DNA of 64,000 nucleotides from Clostridium sp. NkU-1 (GTDB lineage Bacteria > Bacillota_A > Clostridia > Lachnospirales > Lachnospiraceae). Both the position numbers and the translations under genes were made by a program. Positions 21,565 through 31,284 of the stretch are shown here, piece by piece; positions within the stretch are counted from its first letter, which is position 1, and each line of letters begins with the position of its first letter. A model generated the notes under the pieces. That model had not been told where the DNA came from, made no database searches, and worked only from the letters and a program-made list of their open reading frames with translations. The stretch spans positions 310,001-374,000 of the forward strand of contig BBDR01000003.1 of assembly GCA_001312405.1 (NCBI GenBank), given 5' to 3'.

Positions 21565-23069
21565 ATGCGCGATCAATGGAATAGCAGAACAGGCTTTTTA
21601 TTTGCAGCAATTGGGGCTGCAGTAGGACTAGGTAATTTATGGAGATTTCCGTTTCAGGCTTATAAAAATGGAGGTGGAGCATTTTTTTCTTCCATACTTT
21701 GTAGCGATTGTTACATGTGCCGTTCCTTTAATGATCATGGAATACACCTATGGTCGGAGAATACGAGGCGGTTCCACAAAGGCATTTGCCAGGCTTAAGA
21801 AGAAGTTAGAGATTATTGGCTGGGTTCAGGTTATGGTACCCATCGTTGTCATGATGTTCTACAGCACCATCATATCCATATCCGTCGTCTTTATGATCTA
21901 CTGTATAGGTCATGCTTTCGGCATAGTAAACTGGATGAGCAATCCAGGACCACTGTTAGGCGTTATTACCGGGCAGGCCCAGAATGCTTTCGACTTTTCA
22001 AGCGGCATCAGTCTTTATATGTTAGGCGCTGTGGTTGTCGTATGGTTTTGCAACTGGGCCATCGTCCGGCAGGGAATTTCAGGAGGAATTGAAAAAGCCT
22101 CAAAGATATTCACTCCCCTGCTTATGATTCTGATGATAGTTTTTATGATTAACTCCATGAGGCTGGAGGGTGCTGCCATCGGGTTAAATGCATTATTTAC
22201 ACCGGATTTTTCTAAAATTTTAAATCCCAGTATATGGGTCGCGGCCTATGCGCAGGTGTTTTTTTCCACCACGCTTGCAGTTGGCGTTATGATTGCTTAC
22301 GGCTCATATCTGGGAGAAGAGCAGGATATCGTAAACAACTCATTTATTACCGTACTGTCAAACAGCTCTTTTGATATTATTGCAGGGATTACCGTATTTT
22401 CAACCCTGGGATTTTTGGTCAATAAGCAGGGAGTTTCTTTTGATTCCTTTGGAACCGGAGCCGGAGTTGCTTTTATCGCATTTCCCATCGCAATTTCAAC
22501 CATGTCGTCCAATATTGTGGTTCAGGGCATTTTGGGATTTTTATTTTTCTTCTGCTTATTTATTGCCGGTATTTCCTCCAGCATTTCTATGCTTGAGGCA
22601 TTCAATACCTCAGCCTTGGATAAATTTAAGATTTCACGTAAAAAAATTAACCAACATCATATCCATCGCCGGTTTTATCGGAAGTGCAACCTTTGCTACA
22701 TACTGCGGCTTTAACTATATTCTGGACCTTGTGGATTCTTACGTGGCAAACTATGTGATCGCCACTCTTGGCCTGGTGGAAGTTGTTGCAATCAGTTATA
22801 TTTATGGTACAGAGAAACTCAGAGAAGATGCAAACCAATATTCTGACTTCAAGGTCGGTAAATGGTGGGATTACTTACTAAAATACTTTACCCCCATATT
22901 GTTGGGAATTACAGTTATTACAAATTTTGTGTCCGGTATTATGAAGATGTTTGGTATGGACTCTGTTACACTGATATCAAATGTTGTGTTTGGCTGGGGA
23001 ACAGTTGTACTCATGATCGGTGTTGCCATTGTATTCTGTAAACGCCCATGGCAGGCTGCTCTTGAATAA
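21565..23069 (+). CDS. Neurotransmitter:sodium symporter family transporter, TnaT-like (apparent frameshifts)
   Basis: This is a LeuT-fold Na+-coupled amino acid transporter. The N-terminus [37 protein letters not shown] is the family signature in TM1, with many further membrane segments. Frame breaks at T7 near 21685 and A7 near 22643 are restored by removing one base each, giving about 500 residues with 11-12 helices. Its place 31 bases after tnaA makes tryptophan the likely substrate, as for TnaT of Symbiobacterium; other aromatic amino acids are possible. Confidence 0.87.
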
Positions 23070-23108
23070 CTTATAGATTAATAATTCATTTGACAAGGGG
23101 AAATTACT

Positions 23109-23212
23109 ATGAATCCATTTGCATTGACTATGATGATTGTTGGCTGTTCAGTTGTATGGGGGGATTGTTTCTGTGTGTGGGCGTAGCCCTGACTAAAAAA
23201 CCGGAAGAATAA
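23109..23212 (+). CDS. Small single-span subunit of the Na+ symporter, MetS-like (apparent frameshift)
   Basis: This tiny gene directly after the symporter starts MNPFALTMMIVGCSVVWG and, if the G6 run at 23158-23163 is read as seven, continues GLFLCVGVALTKKPEE, 34 residues with one hydrophobic helix. This is the layout of MetS-type small subunits that accompany bacterial NSS transporters such as MetP. AAGGGGA precedes the ATG. As written the frame stops early after WGDCFCVWA. Confidence 0.65.
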
Positions 23213-23228
23213 AAAAGCAAAATAATGG

Positions 23229-23278
23229 AAAGGGATATTGCAAAACTAACCCAGGTTAGTCAGGCAATATCCCTTTTT
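23229..23278. terminator. Bidirectional terminator between the symporter genes and lysR
   Basis: AAAGGGATATTGC (23229-23241) pairs with GCAATATCCCTTT (23264-23276), with an inner CTAAC/GTTAG pair and T residues following on the + strand. Confidence 0.85.
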
Positions 23279-23291
23279 CCTTATCCATTTG

Positions 23292-24179
23292 CTAACTGTC
23301 TTTTAAAGAAGCCAATTGAAGAAAAATTTTTATAAAAGGATTTTCATTGGATTTCTGGTACATGGCGACAAAATTCCCGGGATCAAAATCCTTTAAATTA
23401 ATGGCTTTCACATTCGGTGTTAAATGCTTGATGCAAATACTCGGTAAGAATGCCACACCCAGCCCGGATTCTACCATTAATATCTGGGATTCCAGGCTAT
23501 TGGCATTAATGAAATTTTTAATGTTAAGGCCGGCGTCATCGTAAATTGTCTTAAAACCTCCAGAGAGCAAGGTCCTGAATCTTCACTTAAAGTAATTAAT
23601 GTACATTCATTCAGTGAATCTGCTGATATGGTATCAAACTGGGCAAGGGGATGCTTTTTATTTGCAATGATATACATCGTAGAAGGAAAAACCTGCTTTA
23701 CCATGGTCTCATCCAGTGATACAAAAGCGGGACTAAAGGGAAGCGTAAAGACTATATCTAATTTTCCGGCCTGTAAGTATGTTATAAGGTCACTATAGCT
23801 ATGCTTGGCAACCAGAACATCAATATCAGGATAAAGGGCCTTAAACTCAGAAACTACCTGCGCTATTATAATATGTTCATAATGGCCAAAGCCAATTTCC
23901 AATACCTTGGGATGGAGCTTAGCCGTCTTTTGGGTTTGAAAAATCATCTCGTTGTACAGTTCTATAACCTTTAAAGCTTTGCTGTAAAAAAACTTCCCCG
24001 GCAGGTGTAAGCAAAACAGTTCTGTTATTGCGTTTTAATAAAACAACTCCCAGTTCTTCTTCGATGGCTGCAATCTGCCGGCTCATTGCTGTTTGCACCA
24101 TGTGGTGTTCCTGGGCAGCTTTTGTAAAATTCTTATGTTTTACAACTGAAACAAAATAAGATAATCTTCTGATTTCCAT
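23292..24179 (-). CDS. LysR-family transcriptional regulator (apparent frameshifts)
   Basis: This is a LysR-type regulator with an N-terminal winged helix (MEIRRLSYFVSVVKHKNFTKAAQEHHMVQTAMSRQIAAIEEELGVVLLKR) and a C-terminal effector-binding domain (VLEIGFGHYEHIIIAQVVSEF). Breaks near 23985 (T7) and 23555 split it; joined length is about 294 residues, standard for the family. It converges on the tnaA-symporter operon rather than being divergent from its target. It lies inside the same flanking repeats, so it probably travels with the cassette. Its target is inferred, not shown. Confidence 0.85.
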
Positions 24180-24512
24180 TTAACCACCATATCTTTTCAA
24201 TGAGAGATAAAATGCCTGTCTGAGATATATATAAGAGAAACGGTTACCAATACAATTTTAACAAGATGCCTAAAAAAATTGCAACCTTAAGTCTTAGTTT
24301 CATCCATCCCCGCCGCCACATGCTTTGGCAGCTGTAAGCTGTATATTTGAATGTAAAACAGCAGTAGCATTTTCTTGCCGTGAAAAAGTCCTGACCGTTC
24401 AGGGCTTTTTTAACAGGATAAATCTGTGCTATTGGTTCACAAACAAGTCCAGTCCTGTCCGTGATAAGATAAACCTGTCAGCAAAATAAATATTGGAGGA
24501 GGAAGAGAAAAC
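24180..24512 (+). other. Gene-free stretch between lysR and chvE
   Basis: About 330 bases with no credible open frame. It holds the upstream region of lysR, the right copy of the 70-bp repeat (24342-24414) and the leader of the sugar-binding protein gene, whose GGAGGAGGAAG ribosome site ends just before 24513. Confidence 0.6.
24342..24414 (+). repeat. Right copy of the 70-bp direct repeat with an orphan terminator
   Basis: It matches 19924-19997, including a vestigial gene end (AACAGCAGTAG) and a terminator: AAGTCCTGA at 24386-24394 pairs with TCAGGGCTT at 24399-24407, then T residues. No + strand gene ends here, so the terminator has no gene of its own. Confidence 0.8.
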
Positions 24513-25676
24513 ATGAAACGAAAATTTTTAGCAGCGGCAATGGCCCTTGCCTTAACGGCAGGAATGCTTTCCGGTTGTTCCAGTTCTGCAGGTTCTGCGC
24601 CGGAGAACAAAGAGACCCAGACAACTGCGGCAGCCACCACAGAAGCCGCCAAGGCGGATGAGACCAAGGCAGAGGAAACCAAAGAAGCAAAGGGGAAGGG
24701 GACCTTAGTCGGAGTTGCCATGCCCACCAAGGATCTGCAGCGGTGGAACCAGGATGGAACAAATATGAAGAAGGAACTGGAAGACGCCGGATATAAGGTG
24801 GATTTACAGTATGCAAGCAATGATGTCCAGACCCAGGTATCCCAGGTGGAAAACATGATTTCTAATGGATGCCAGATTCTTGTCGTTGCCTCTATTGACG
24901 GAAGCTCTTTAGGCGAGCCTTTAAGCCAGGCCAAAGCCATGGGAATTCCGGTCATTTCCTACGACCGTCTGATCATGAACTCGGATGCAGTCACCTATTA
25001 TGCAACCTTTGATAACTATAAAGTCGGCCAAAAGCAGGGAGAGTATTTAGTAGAGGCTCTTGACCTTGAGAATGGGACTGAACCTAAGAATATTGAGCTG
25101 TTTACCGGTGATCCGGCTGATAATAACTGTAACTTCTTCTTTGGCGGAGCCATGGATGTCCTTAAAAAGTATATTGACAGCGGCAAGCTTGTTGTAAAAT
25201 CTGGTCAGACTGCATTTGAGCAGGTAGCAACTGCTAACTGGGATTCTGAAAAATCTCAGAACCGTATGGATACCATTATTGCAGGTAACTATTCTGACGG
25301 AACTGTATTGGACGCAGTCCTCTGCTCCAACGACTCCACCGCTCTTGGAGTGGAGAATGCCCTGGCTTCTTCCTATACCGGAAAATATCCAATCATTACC
25401 GGGCAGGACTGTGATATCGCCAATGTAAAGAACATGCTTCAGGGTAAACAGGCCATGAGTATCTTTAAGGATACCCGTACCCTTGCGTCCCAGGTGGTAA
25501 AAATGGTGGATTCTGTTATGCAGGGCGGAGAAGCAGAGATCAATGATACCAAATCTTATGACAACGGAACCGGAATTATCCCTACCTATCTGTGCGACCC
25601 GGTGGTTGTAACGGTTGATAACTATAAAGATATGCTAATTACTTCCGGATATTACACGGAAGACCAGTTAAAGTAA
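24513..25676 (+). CDS. chvE: Sugar-binding lipoprotein, ChvE family, intact
   Basis: This 387-residue substrate-binding protein belongs to a monosaccharide ABC importer. Signal peptide LAAAMALALTAGMLSGC has the lipobox Cys at about residue 22, followed by an Ala/Thr/Glu-rich linker. The fold is shown by VGVAMPTKDLQRWNQDG, ILVVASIDGSSLGEPL, IPVISYDRLIMNSDAV and IITGQDCDIANVKNM. The motif SYDRLI and the two downstream genes match the ChvE-GguA-GguB (MmsA/MmsB-like) system for galactose, arabinose, glucose or xylose. The sensor operon at 14.8-19.9 kb probably controls it. Confidence 0.86.
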   Translation: MKRKFLAAAMALALTAGMLSGCSSSAGSAPENKETQTTAAATTEAAKADETKAEETKEAKGKGTLVGVAMPTKDLQRWNQDGTNMKKELEDAGYKVDLQYASNDVQTQVSQVENMISNGCQILVVASIDGSSLGEPLSQAKAMGIPVISYDRLIMNSDAVTYYATFDNYKVGQKQGEYLVEALDLENGTEPKNIELFTGDPADNNCNFFFGGAMDVLKKYIDSGKLVVKSGQTAFEQVATANWDSEKSQNRMDTIIAGNYSDGTVLDAVLCSNDSTALGVENALASSYTGKYPIITGQDCDIANVKNMLQGKQAMSIFKDTRTLASQVVKMVDSVMQGGEAEINDTKSYDNGTGIIPTYLCDPVVVTVDNYKDMLITSGYYTEDQLK

Positions 25677-25696
25677 TAAAAATTATTTTCTTATGG

Positions 25697-25727
25697 GGAC
25701 GGCTTCTTACAGATATGGAGGCCGTCC
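25697..25727 (+). other. Intercistronic hairpin after the binding-protein gene
   Basis: GGACGGC (25697-25703) pairs with GCCGTCC (25721-25727), with no T tract after it. Such stems are typical between a highly expressed binding protein and its ABC genes, where they stabilise the upstream message. Confidence 0.6.
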
Positions 25728-25757
25728 TTAAGAAATGACGGCAAGGGAGGGATATTC

Positions 25758-27346
25758 TTGGCAAAAATACTTTTGGAAATGAAGAGCATAACCAAGACAT
25801 TTCCAGGCGTTAAGGCTCTGGATAATGTAAACCTTCAGGTAGAGGAAGGTGAGATCCACGCCTGGTGGGTGAAAATGGAGCCGGCAAATCTACCCTGATG
25901 AACGTGCTCAGCGGCATTTATCCCTATGGCACCTATGAGGGAGATATTATTTATAACGGAGAAATCTGCAAATTTAACCGTATCAGTGACAGTGAACAGA
26001 AGGGAATCGTCATCATTCATCAGGAGCTGGCTCTTGTCCCCTATATGACGATTGCTGAAAACATGTATCTGGGCAATGAAAAGGGGAAAAGGTACGCAAT
26101 CAACTGGAATGAAACCTATGGGGAGGCGGACCGGTACTTAAATACGGTGGGACTTATGGAATCCTCCCATACCTTAATCAAGGATATCAGCGTGGGAAAG
26201 CAGCAGCTGGTGGAAATCGCAAAGGCACTTGCAAAGAATGCCAGGCTTTTGATCCTTGATGAGCCTACCGCATCCTTAAATGAAGATGATTCCAAAGCGC
26301 TTCTGGAGCTTTTGTTAAAATTTAAATCAGAGGGATTAACCTCTATTATTATTTCTCATAAACTGAATGAAATTGCCTATGTTGCGGATAAGATCACAGT
26401 CATCCGCGACGGCTCAACCATAGAAACACTGGACAGGAAAAAGGATGATATTACCGAGGACCGGATCATCAAAGGCATGGTAGGCCGGGAACTGGTGGAC
26501 CGCTTTCCAAAGCGCGATGGCGTGGAAATCGGTGAAAAGGCCATGGAGGTGGAGCACTGGAATGCCTGCCATCCTCTGTATTCAGACCGGAGAGTGGTAA
26601 ATGATGTTTCCTTTTATGTGAAGAAAGGAGAGGTCGTGGGAATCTGCGGCCTGATGGGCGCCGGAAGAACAGAGCTTGCCATGAGCATTTTTGGAAAGAG
26701 CTACGGCGTCAATATCTCGGGAACGGTCCGAATCAAAGGGAAAGAGGTAACGCTAAACTCAGTAAGAGAGGCTATACGCCATAGGCTTGCCTATGTTACC
26801 GAGGACCGGAAGGGCAATGGCCTGATCCTTGGAAATCCCATCAGGATCAATACGACTCTTGCAAATCTGCAGGCTGTCAGCCGCCGCTCCATTATTGACA
26901 GGGATAAGGAATTTGCTGTGGCAGAGGATTACCGGGATAAGTTAAAAACCAAGTGTCCCACTGTGGAACAGAATGTAGGAAATTTAAGCGGCGGAAACCA
27001 GCAGAAGGTCCTTCTTTCAAAATGGATGTTTGCAGAGCCTGATATTCTGATTTTAGATGAGCCCACCAGAGGAATCGATGTGGGCGCAAAATATGAAATA
27101 TACTGTATCATCAACCGCCTGGCTGCGGAAGGAAAATCGATCATCATGATATCGTCGGAGCTTCCTGAGGTACTTGGAATGTCCGACCGCATTTATATCA
27201 TGAATGAAGGCCGTATGGTGGGAGAGGTCAGTGCGGCCGAGGCAACCCAGGAGAAGATCATGGCCTGTATTTTAAAATCAGATAAACACCCTGAGGGTAT
27301 ACCTGAAGGCCCAGAAAAGCGGACAGATCAGAGGAAAGGTGAGTAG
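25758..27346 (+). CDS. gguA: Sugar ABC transporter ATP-binding protein, two ATPase domains (apparent frameshift)
   Basis: This is the energy-coupling subunit with two fused ATPase domains, as in MglA/XylG/GguA. Domain 1 has Walker [10 protein letters not shown], signature [14 protein letters not shown] and Walker [12 protein letters not shown]. Domain 2 has the usual degenerate Walker [13 protein letters not shown], signature [14 protein letters not shown] and [14 protein letters not shown] chose TTG 25758 (GGGAGG upstream), giving [24 protein letters not shown]. One base seems missing near 25862 (HALVGENG). Length is about 530 residues with an acidic tail. Confidence 0.87.
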
Positions 27347-27349
27347 AGG

Positions 27350-28526
27350 ATGGAGAATAAGATGAAATTATCGGAAGGATTAAAAAAATATACGATGGTC
27401 ATCGTTCTGGCCGTAGTAATCATTCTTTTCACGGCCAACACCGGAGGAAAAATGCTTCTGCCCCAGAACGTGAACAACTTAGTTGCTCAAAATGCCTACG
27501 TATTTATTCTGGCAACCGGCATGCTTTTTTGCATCCTTACAGGAGGCAACATCGACTTATCCGTAGGTTCTGTGGTCTGTTTTGTAGGAGCATTGGGCGG
27601 AACCATGATGATCACCATGGGGATCAATCCTTATCTGTCCATGCTTGCAATGCTGATCATCGGTATGCTGGTAGGTGCATGGCAGGGGTTCTGGATCGCC
27701 TATGTGCGGATCCCTCCCTTTATCGTGACCCTGGCAGGCATGCTCATGTTCCGCGGGTTATCCAATGTGGTCCTGCAGGGAATGACCCTGTCTCCCATTC
27801 CGGATCAGTTTTTGAATCTGTTTAATACCTATGTACCGGATATATTCGGCATGGAGGGCTTTAACCTGACCTGCTTTTTAGCGGGAATCATCGCCTGCCT
27901 GGTTTTTGTGGCCCTGGAACTTATAAACCGCAGAAAAAAAGCTTCAAAAGGGATACCGGGTGGATCCAATTGGGGGCATGGCAATCAAAATGGTTCTCAT
28001 CAGTTCTGTGGTCCTGTTCTTTATGTATAAGCTGGCAAAATATAAAGGCATTCCCAATGCCCTGATCTGGGTGGCCGTGATCATTGGGATTTACAGTTAT
28101 ATTTCTTCCAAGACCACCACAGGGCGGTATTTTTACGCTGTGGGCGGAAATGAGAAAGCCACCAGACTGTCCGGTATTGACACCAATAAGGTGTATTTCC
28201 TCGCTTATTTGAATATGGGACTTCTGGCAGCAGTGGCAGGCATGGTGACCGTGGCCCGTTTAAATTCTGCCAATCCTACAGCAGGAAACAGCTATGAAAT
28301 GGACGCCATCGGAGCCTGCTTCATCGGAGGCGCTTCCGCATACGGCGGTAGCGGAACCGTACCGGGAGTAATCGTGGGCGCAACCCTTATGGGCGTGCTG
28401 AACTTAGGGATGAGCATTATGGGCGTGGACCAGAACCTTCAGAAGGTGGTAAAGGGTGCGGTTCTTATGGCGGCGGTTATTTTTGATGTGGTTAGTAAGA
28501 GGAAGTCGTTTATTGTTAAGCAGTAA
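27350..28526 (+). CDS. gguB: Sugar ABC transporter permease (apparent frameshift)
   Basis: This membrane subunit belongs to the same importer (BPD_transp_2 family, XylH/MmsB-like). Hydrophobic helices alternate with the signatures GGNIDLSVGSVVCFVGAL and TTTGRYFYAVGGNEKATRLSGI, and GASAYGGSGTVPGVIVGA lies near the end. A frame change near 27950 (restoring KGYRVDPIGGMAIKMV) joins two parts to about 390 residues. It starts four bases after the ATPase gene, so the operon is tight. Confidence 0.87.
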
Positions 28527-28578
28527 TAAATAAAAAATGTCTTTTCCCGGATGCAGTTTGCATGAAATATTTAATATG

Positions 28579-28607
28579 TTGTATCCCGGCGTTAGATGGG
28601 ATATAAT
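28579..28607 (+). promoter_or_regulatory. Promoter of the MNT-HEPN toxin-antitoxin operon
   Basis: TTGTAT at 28579-28584, a 17-base spacer and a perfect TATAAT at 28602-28607, 36 bases before the ATG at 28644. Confidence 0.75.
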
Positions 28608-28643
28608 ATATACAATAAGCAAGCGGCAGAAGGGAGGATTCTG

Positions 28644-29061
28644 ATGAATATGGCAGTAGACAATGCGGCAAAAGAAAAAGCGATGATACGTCTGTATGAG
28701 CTTCTGGATTTGCAAAAGGAAGTGGAAAGAACGTTTGGTGATACGGAATATAATGTCTTTGTTTTTGGCAGTTACTTGACAACGGCTTATGAAGAAGGAG
28801 AGAGTGACATTGATATTGCAATTTATACAGAAAACTTCGATCTTTATAAAAGACTGTCTCTGTATCTGGAAGAACACTTTGATGAAAAGGGAATAAAGAG
28901 CGATATATTTTTTTATTGATCTTACTGTTGAAGCTGCTATTTACTGTGCTCCGTTAAAATCCAGAGTTCAGTTTACAGATTACTTTCCAAAAGAGCTTAA
29001 GGCTTTTGAAGTGAGATGCCGGCGGAAGCTGGAAGAAGCTAAGGCGAGGGCTGCAGTATGA
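28644..29061 (+). CDS. MNT-type minimal nucleotidyltransferase, putative antitoxin (apparent frameshift)
   Basis: This is a minimal nucleotidyltransferase of the MntA antitoxin group. VFVFGSYLTTAYEEGESDIDIAIY contains the GS-x-DxD active site; I count 11 residues between GS and DxD, one more than the usual ten. In known systems the enzyme adds AMP to the HEPN toxin. GGGAGG precedes ATG 28644. The T7 run near 28910 breaks the frame; read as six it gives SDIFFIDLTVEAAIYCAPL and a 138-residue protein. Its stop overlaps the HEPN start (ATGA). Confidence 0.78.
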
Positions 29062-29590
29062 AATTCAATGAAGACATTTTAAAAGAGCTTAATCTTGAGC
29101 CGGTTACAGAAAAGGAACCAGTCAATGTGATGCAGATTAGCGAAATGCTTCAGTTTTTTTAAAGAATGCGCAGAAAGAATGATCCGGAAAAGCCAATTGT
29201 ATGACAAAACAGAAAATGCCGATATACAAATGGATTGTATTGATATTGTAACTGCAAAGTTGAATGATTTTACGCAGGTATTTAAGGATCTAGTTATATT
29301 TATGAGAAAAGAAGAAGGAATTGTTAAAAATGCTGCTTCTCTACGTTATTGCATAAGCAGCTTTGATACCTTTGAATTCAGGCAGACAAAAGCGGAAAAA
29401 AACATTTCTTCAGGAATTATTAATACGCAATGAGATAACTCATGACTACTTTAATCGTGAAATGCATCAGCAGAAATTAATCTGGATTATGCAACATTGC
29501 ATGGTAGGCGCTCTCGATGTATATAACCATATTAATGGTTATTGTACTGAAAAAAAATTGTTAAACAAATATACGGATAAAAATCCATAA
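29058..29590 (+). CDS. HEPN-domain protein, putative RNase toxin (apparent frameshifts)
   Basis: This is the partner of the MNT gene, overlapping it by four bases. Once single extra bases at T7 (near 29157) and A7 (near 29400) are removed it is about 177 residues, all helical in character, with LLIRNEITHDYFN. That is the RnxxxH (R-x4-6-H) catalytic motif of HEPN ribonucleases, in the usual place near the C-terminus. The pair fits the HEPN-MNT toxin-antitoxin class, with the antitoxin encoded first. Toxicity is inferred. Confidence 0.74.
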
Positions 29591-29600
29591 AGAGTATTTT

Positions 29601-29645
29601 AAAATGCTGCTTTCTTGTACATACGTATAAGAGGCAGCATTTTTT
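29601..29645 (+). terminator. Terminator after the HEPN gene
   Basis: AAAATGCTGC (29601-29610) pairs with GCAGCATTTT (29634-29643), with an inner CTTGTAC/GTATAAG stem and a T run. Confidence 0.85.
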
Positions 29646-29807
29646 GCTTCCCCCAAAAGACATTTTTCGCATTTTATTATTCCTGGAATCTCCTGCCAAT
29701 AAGCGGCTTATTTAAATAAAAATCCCCCTATATATAGAAATCTGGTCAAACTTGTGGTAGAATGCTACAAGTAAAAGAATGTTTTTAAAGTTAAAGGAGC
29801 ATAAATT

Positions 29808-30362
29808 ATGGGAAAGATAAAAGTAACAACATGCGGAATAGAAGGACTTTGTGTCATTGAGCCTGCGGTATTTCACGATTCCAGAGGATATTTCATGGAA
29901 ACCTATAATCAGAATGATTTTAAGGAAGCCGGACTTGACATGGTTTTTGTACAGGACAACCAGTCCATGTCCGTAAAAGGCGTGCTGCGGGGGCTCCATT
30001 TCCAGAAGCAGTTTCCTCAGGGAAAGCTGGTGCGGGTTGTAAGAGGAAAGGTGTTTGATGTGGCAGTGGACCTGCGTTCCGCTTCCGAAACTTATGGAAA
30101 ATGGTTCGGTGTGGAGCTGTCAGCGGAAAATAAAAAGCAGTTCTACATTCCGGAAGGCTTTGCCCATGGATTTTTAGTTTTGTCTGATGAGGCGGAATTC
30201 GCATATAAATGTACCGATTTTTATCACCCAGGCGATGAAGGCGGAATTTTGTGGAGTGATCCGGAAATCGGCATTGACTGGCCGATCGAGGAAGGTATGG
30301 AGCTGATCATTTCTGATAAAGATCAAAAGTGGAGCGGAATCCGGGATACCTTCAAATTTTAG
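29808..30362 (+). CDS. rfbC: dTDP-4-dehydrorhamnose 3,5-epimerase, intact
   Basis: This is RmlC, the third step from glucose-1-phosphate to dTDP-L-rhamnose in the cytoplasm. It is 184 residues, normal length. Seen are the catalytic His in GVLRGLHFQ, the cupin strand FYIPEGFAHGFLVL, FAYKCTDFY and the tail ILWSDPEIGIDWP. AAAGGAGC precedes the ATG. rfbA, rfbB and rfbD are not in this window. The ABC exporter follows 15 bases later, so L-rhamnose is a likely component of the exported polymer. Confidence 0.95.
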   Translation: MGKIKVTTCGIEGLCVIEPAVFHDSRGYFMETYNQNDFKEAGLDMVFVQDNQSMSVKGVLRGLHFQKQFPQGKLVRVVRGKVFDVAVDLRSASETYGKWFGVELSAENKKQFYIPEGFAHGFLVLSDEAEFAYKCTDFYHPGDEGGILWSDPEIGIDWPIEEGMELIISDKDQKWSGIRDTFKF

Positions 30363-30377
30363 TGAGAGGAGAAAACC

Positions 30378-31192
30378 ATGAATTATCTGGTTTCCTTAAT
30401 AAAAGAAATAATTGCAAAGAGAAAGCTCATTCTGGATCTGTCAAAGGCGGATTTTAAAAAAACGGTTTGTAGGTTCCTATTTTGGGATCGCATGGATGTT
30501 TTTGCAGCCTATGGCAACGGTACTGGTATACTTTTTTGTATTCCAGATGGGCTTTAAAAGCGTGCCTCCTGTCCCGGATTATCCTTATGTACTTTGGCTG
30601 ATTCCGGGCATTGTGCCCTGGTTTTATTTCAGCGAGGTGCTGAACATGGGAACCGGTTGTCTTCAGGAATATAATTATCTGGTAAAAAAAGGTGGTGTTC
30701 CGGGTGGAAATCCTTCCGGTCATCAAAATGATTTCCTGCATGATGGTACATGGCATTTTTGCAATCATCATGATCCTGGTATTTTTCTGCTACGGCTATT
30801 TACCAAAGGCAAGCTGGGTGCAGATCCTGTATTATTCCTTTGCAAGCTCCATGCTGTCTTTAGCCATTGCGTATTTTACCAGTGCCATTCATGTGTTTTT
30901 CAAGGATATGGCTCAGATCATAGGGATCTGCCTGCAGTTTGGGATGTGGATGGTGCCGATTATGTGGGCGCCGGAGATGTTTCCGTCAATTCCCTCCTGG
31001 CTGCCGGTTCTGCTTAAGCTAAATCCTTTTTATTATATCGTGGCCGGATACCGGGACAGCATGCTGACCGGAAACTGGCTGACAGAACGGCCCACTCTGG
31101 GACTTTATTTCTGGACAGTGACCATTGTCCTGATGCTTATAGGGCTAAAAGTATTTAAAAAGCTCCGCCCGCACTTTTCCGATGTGCTGTAA
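30378..31192 (+). CDS. wzm: ABC-2 polysaccharide export permease (apparent frameshifts)
   Basis: This is the membrane subunit of an ABC-2 type polysaccharide or teichoic-acid exporter (Wzm/TagG). KRFVGSYFGIAWMFLQPMATVLVYFFVFQMGF and PYVLWLIPGIVPWFYFSE are the family hallmarks, and LNPFYYIVAGYRDSML lies near the end. Breaks at A7 runs near 30462 and 30690 each need one A removed, giving about 270 residues with six helices. It forms the exporter with the ATPase at 31285. Confidence 0.87.
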
Positions 31193-31197
31193 CCTTC

Positions 31198-31250
31198 ACG
31201 AAAGCAATGAGCAGTGCGAAATAGAAAGTTTTGCAGGCTGCACTGCGGAC
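31198..31250 (+). repeat. Structured intergenic element, short copy
   Basis: It shares ACGAAAGCAATGAGCAGTGC at the 5' end and GCACTGCGGAC at the 3' end with the copies at 37766 and 51100. The outer stem is GCAGTGC (31211-31217) with GCACTGC (31240-31246). The interior is shortened. It lies between wzm and wzt, six bases after the wzm stop. Confidence 0.75.
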
Positions 31251-31284
31251 CTGTGGGATAATTTTATGTAACATGGAGGATTCA

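Noticed and set aside
24228..24250. Possible CcpA (cre) site upstream of the ChvE operon
   Set aside because: AAACGGTTACC matches only the core; the flanking TG and CA of the consensus are missing, and the place is closer to lysR than to chvE.
24437..24955. Minus-strand open frame of 172 codons
   Set aside because: It mirrors the Ala/Thr/Glu-rich linker of the intact ChvE gene and has no family features.
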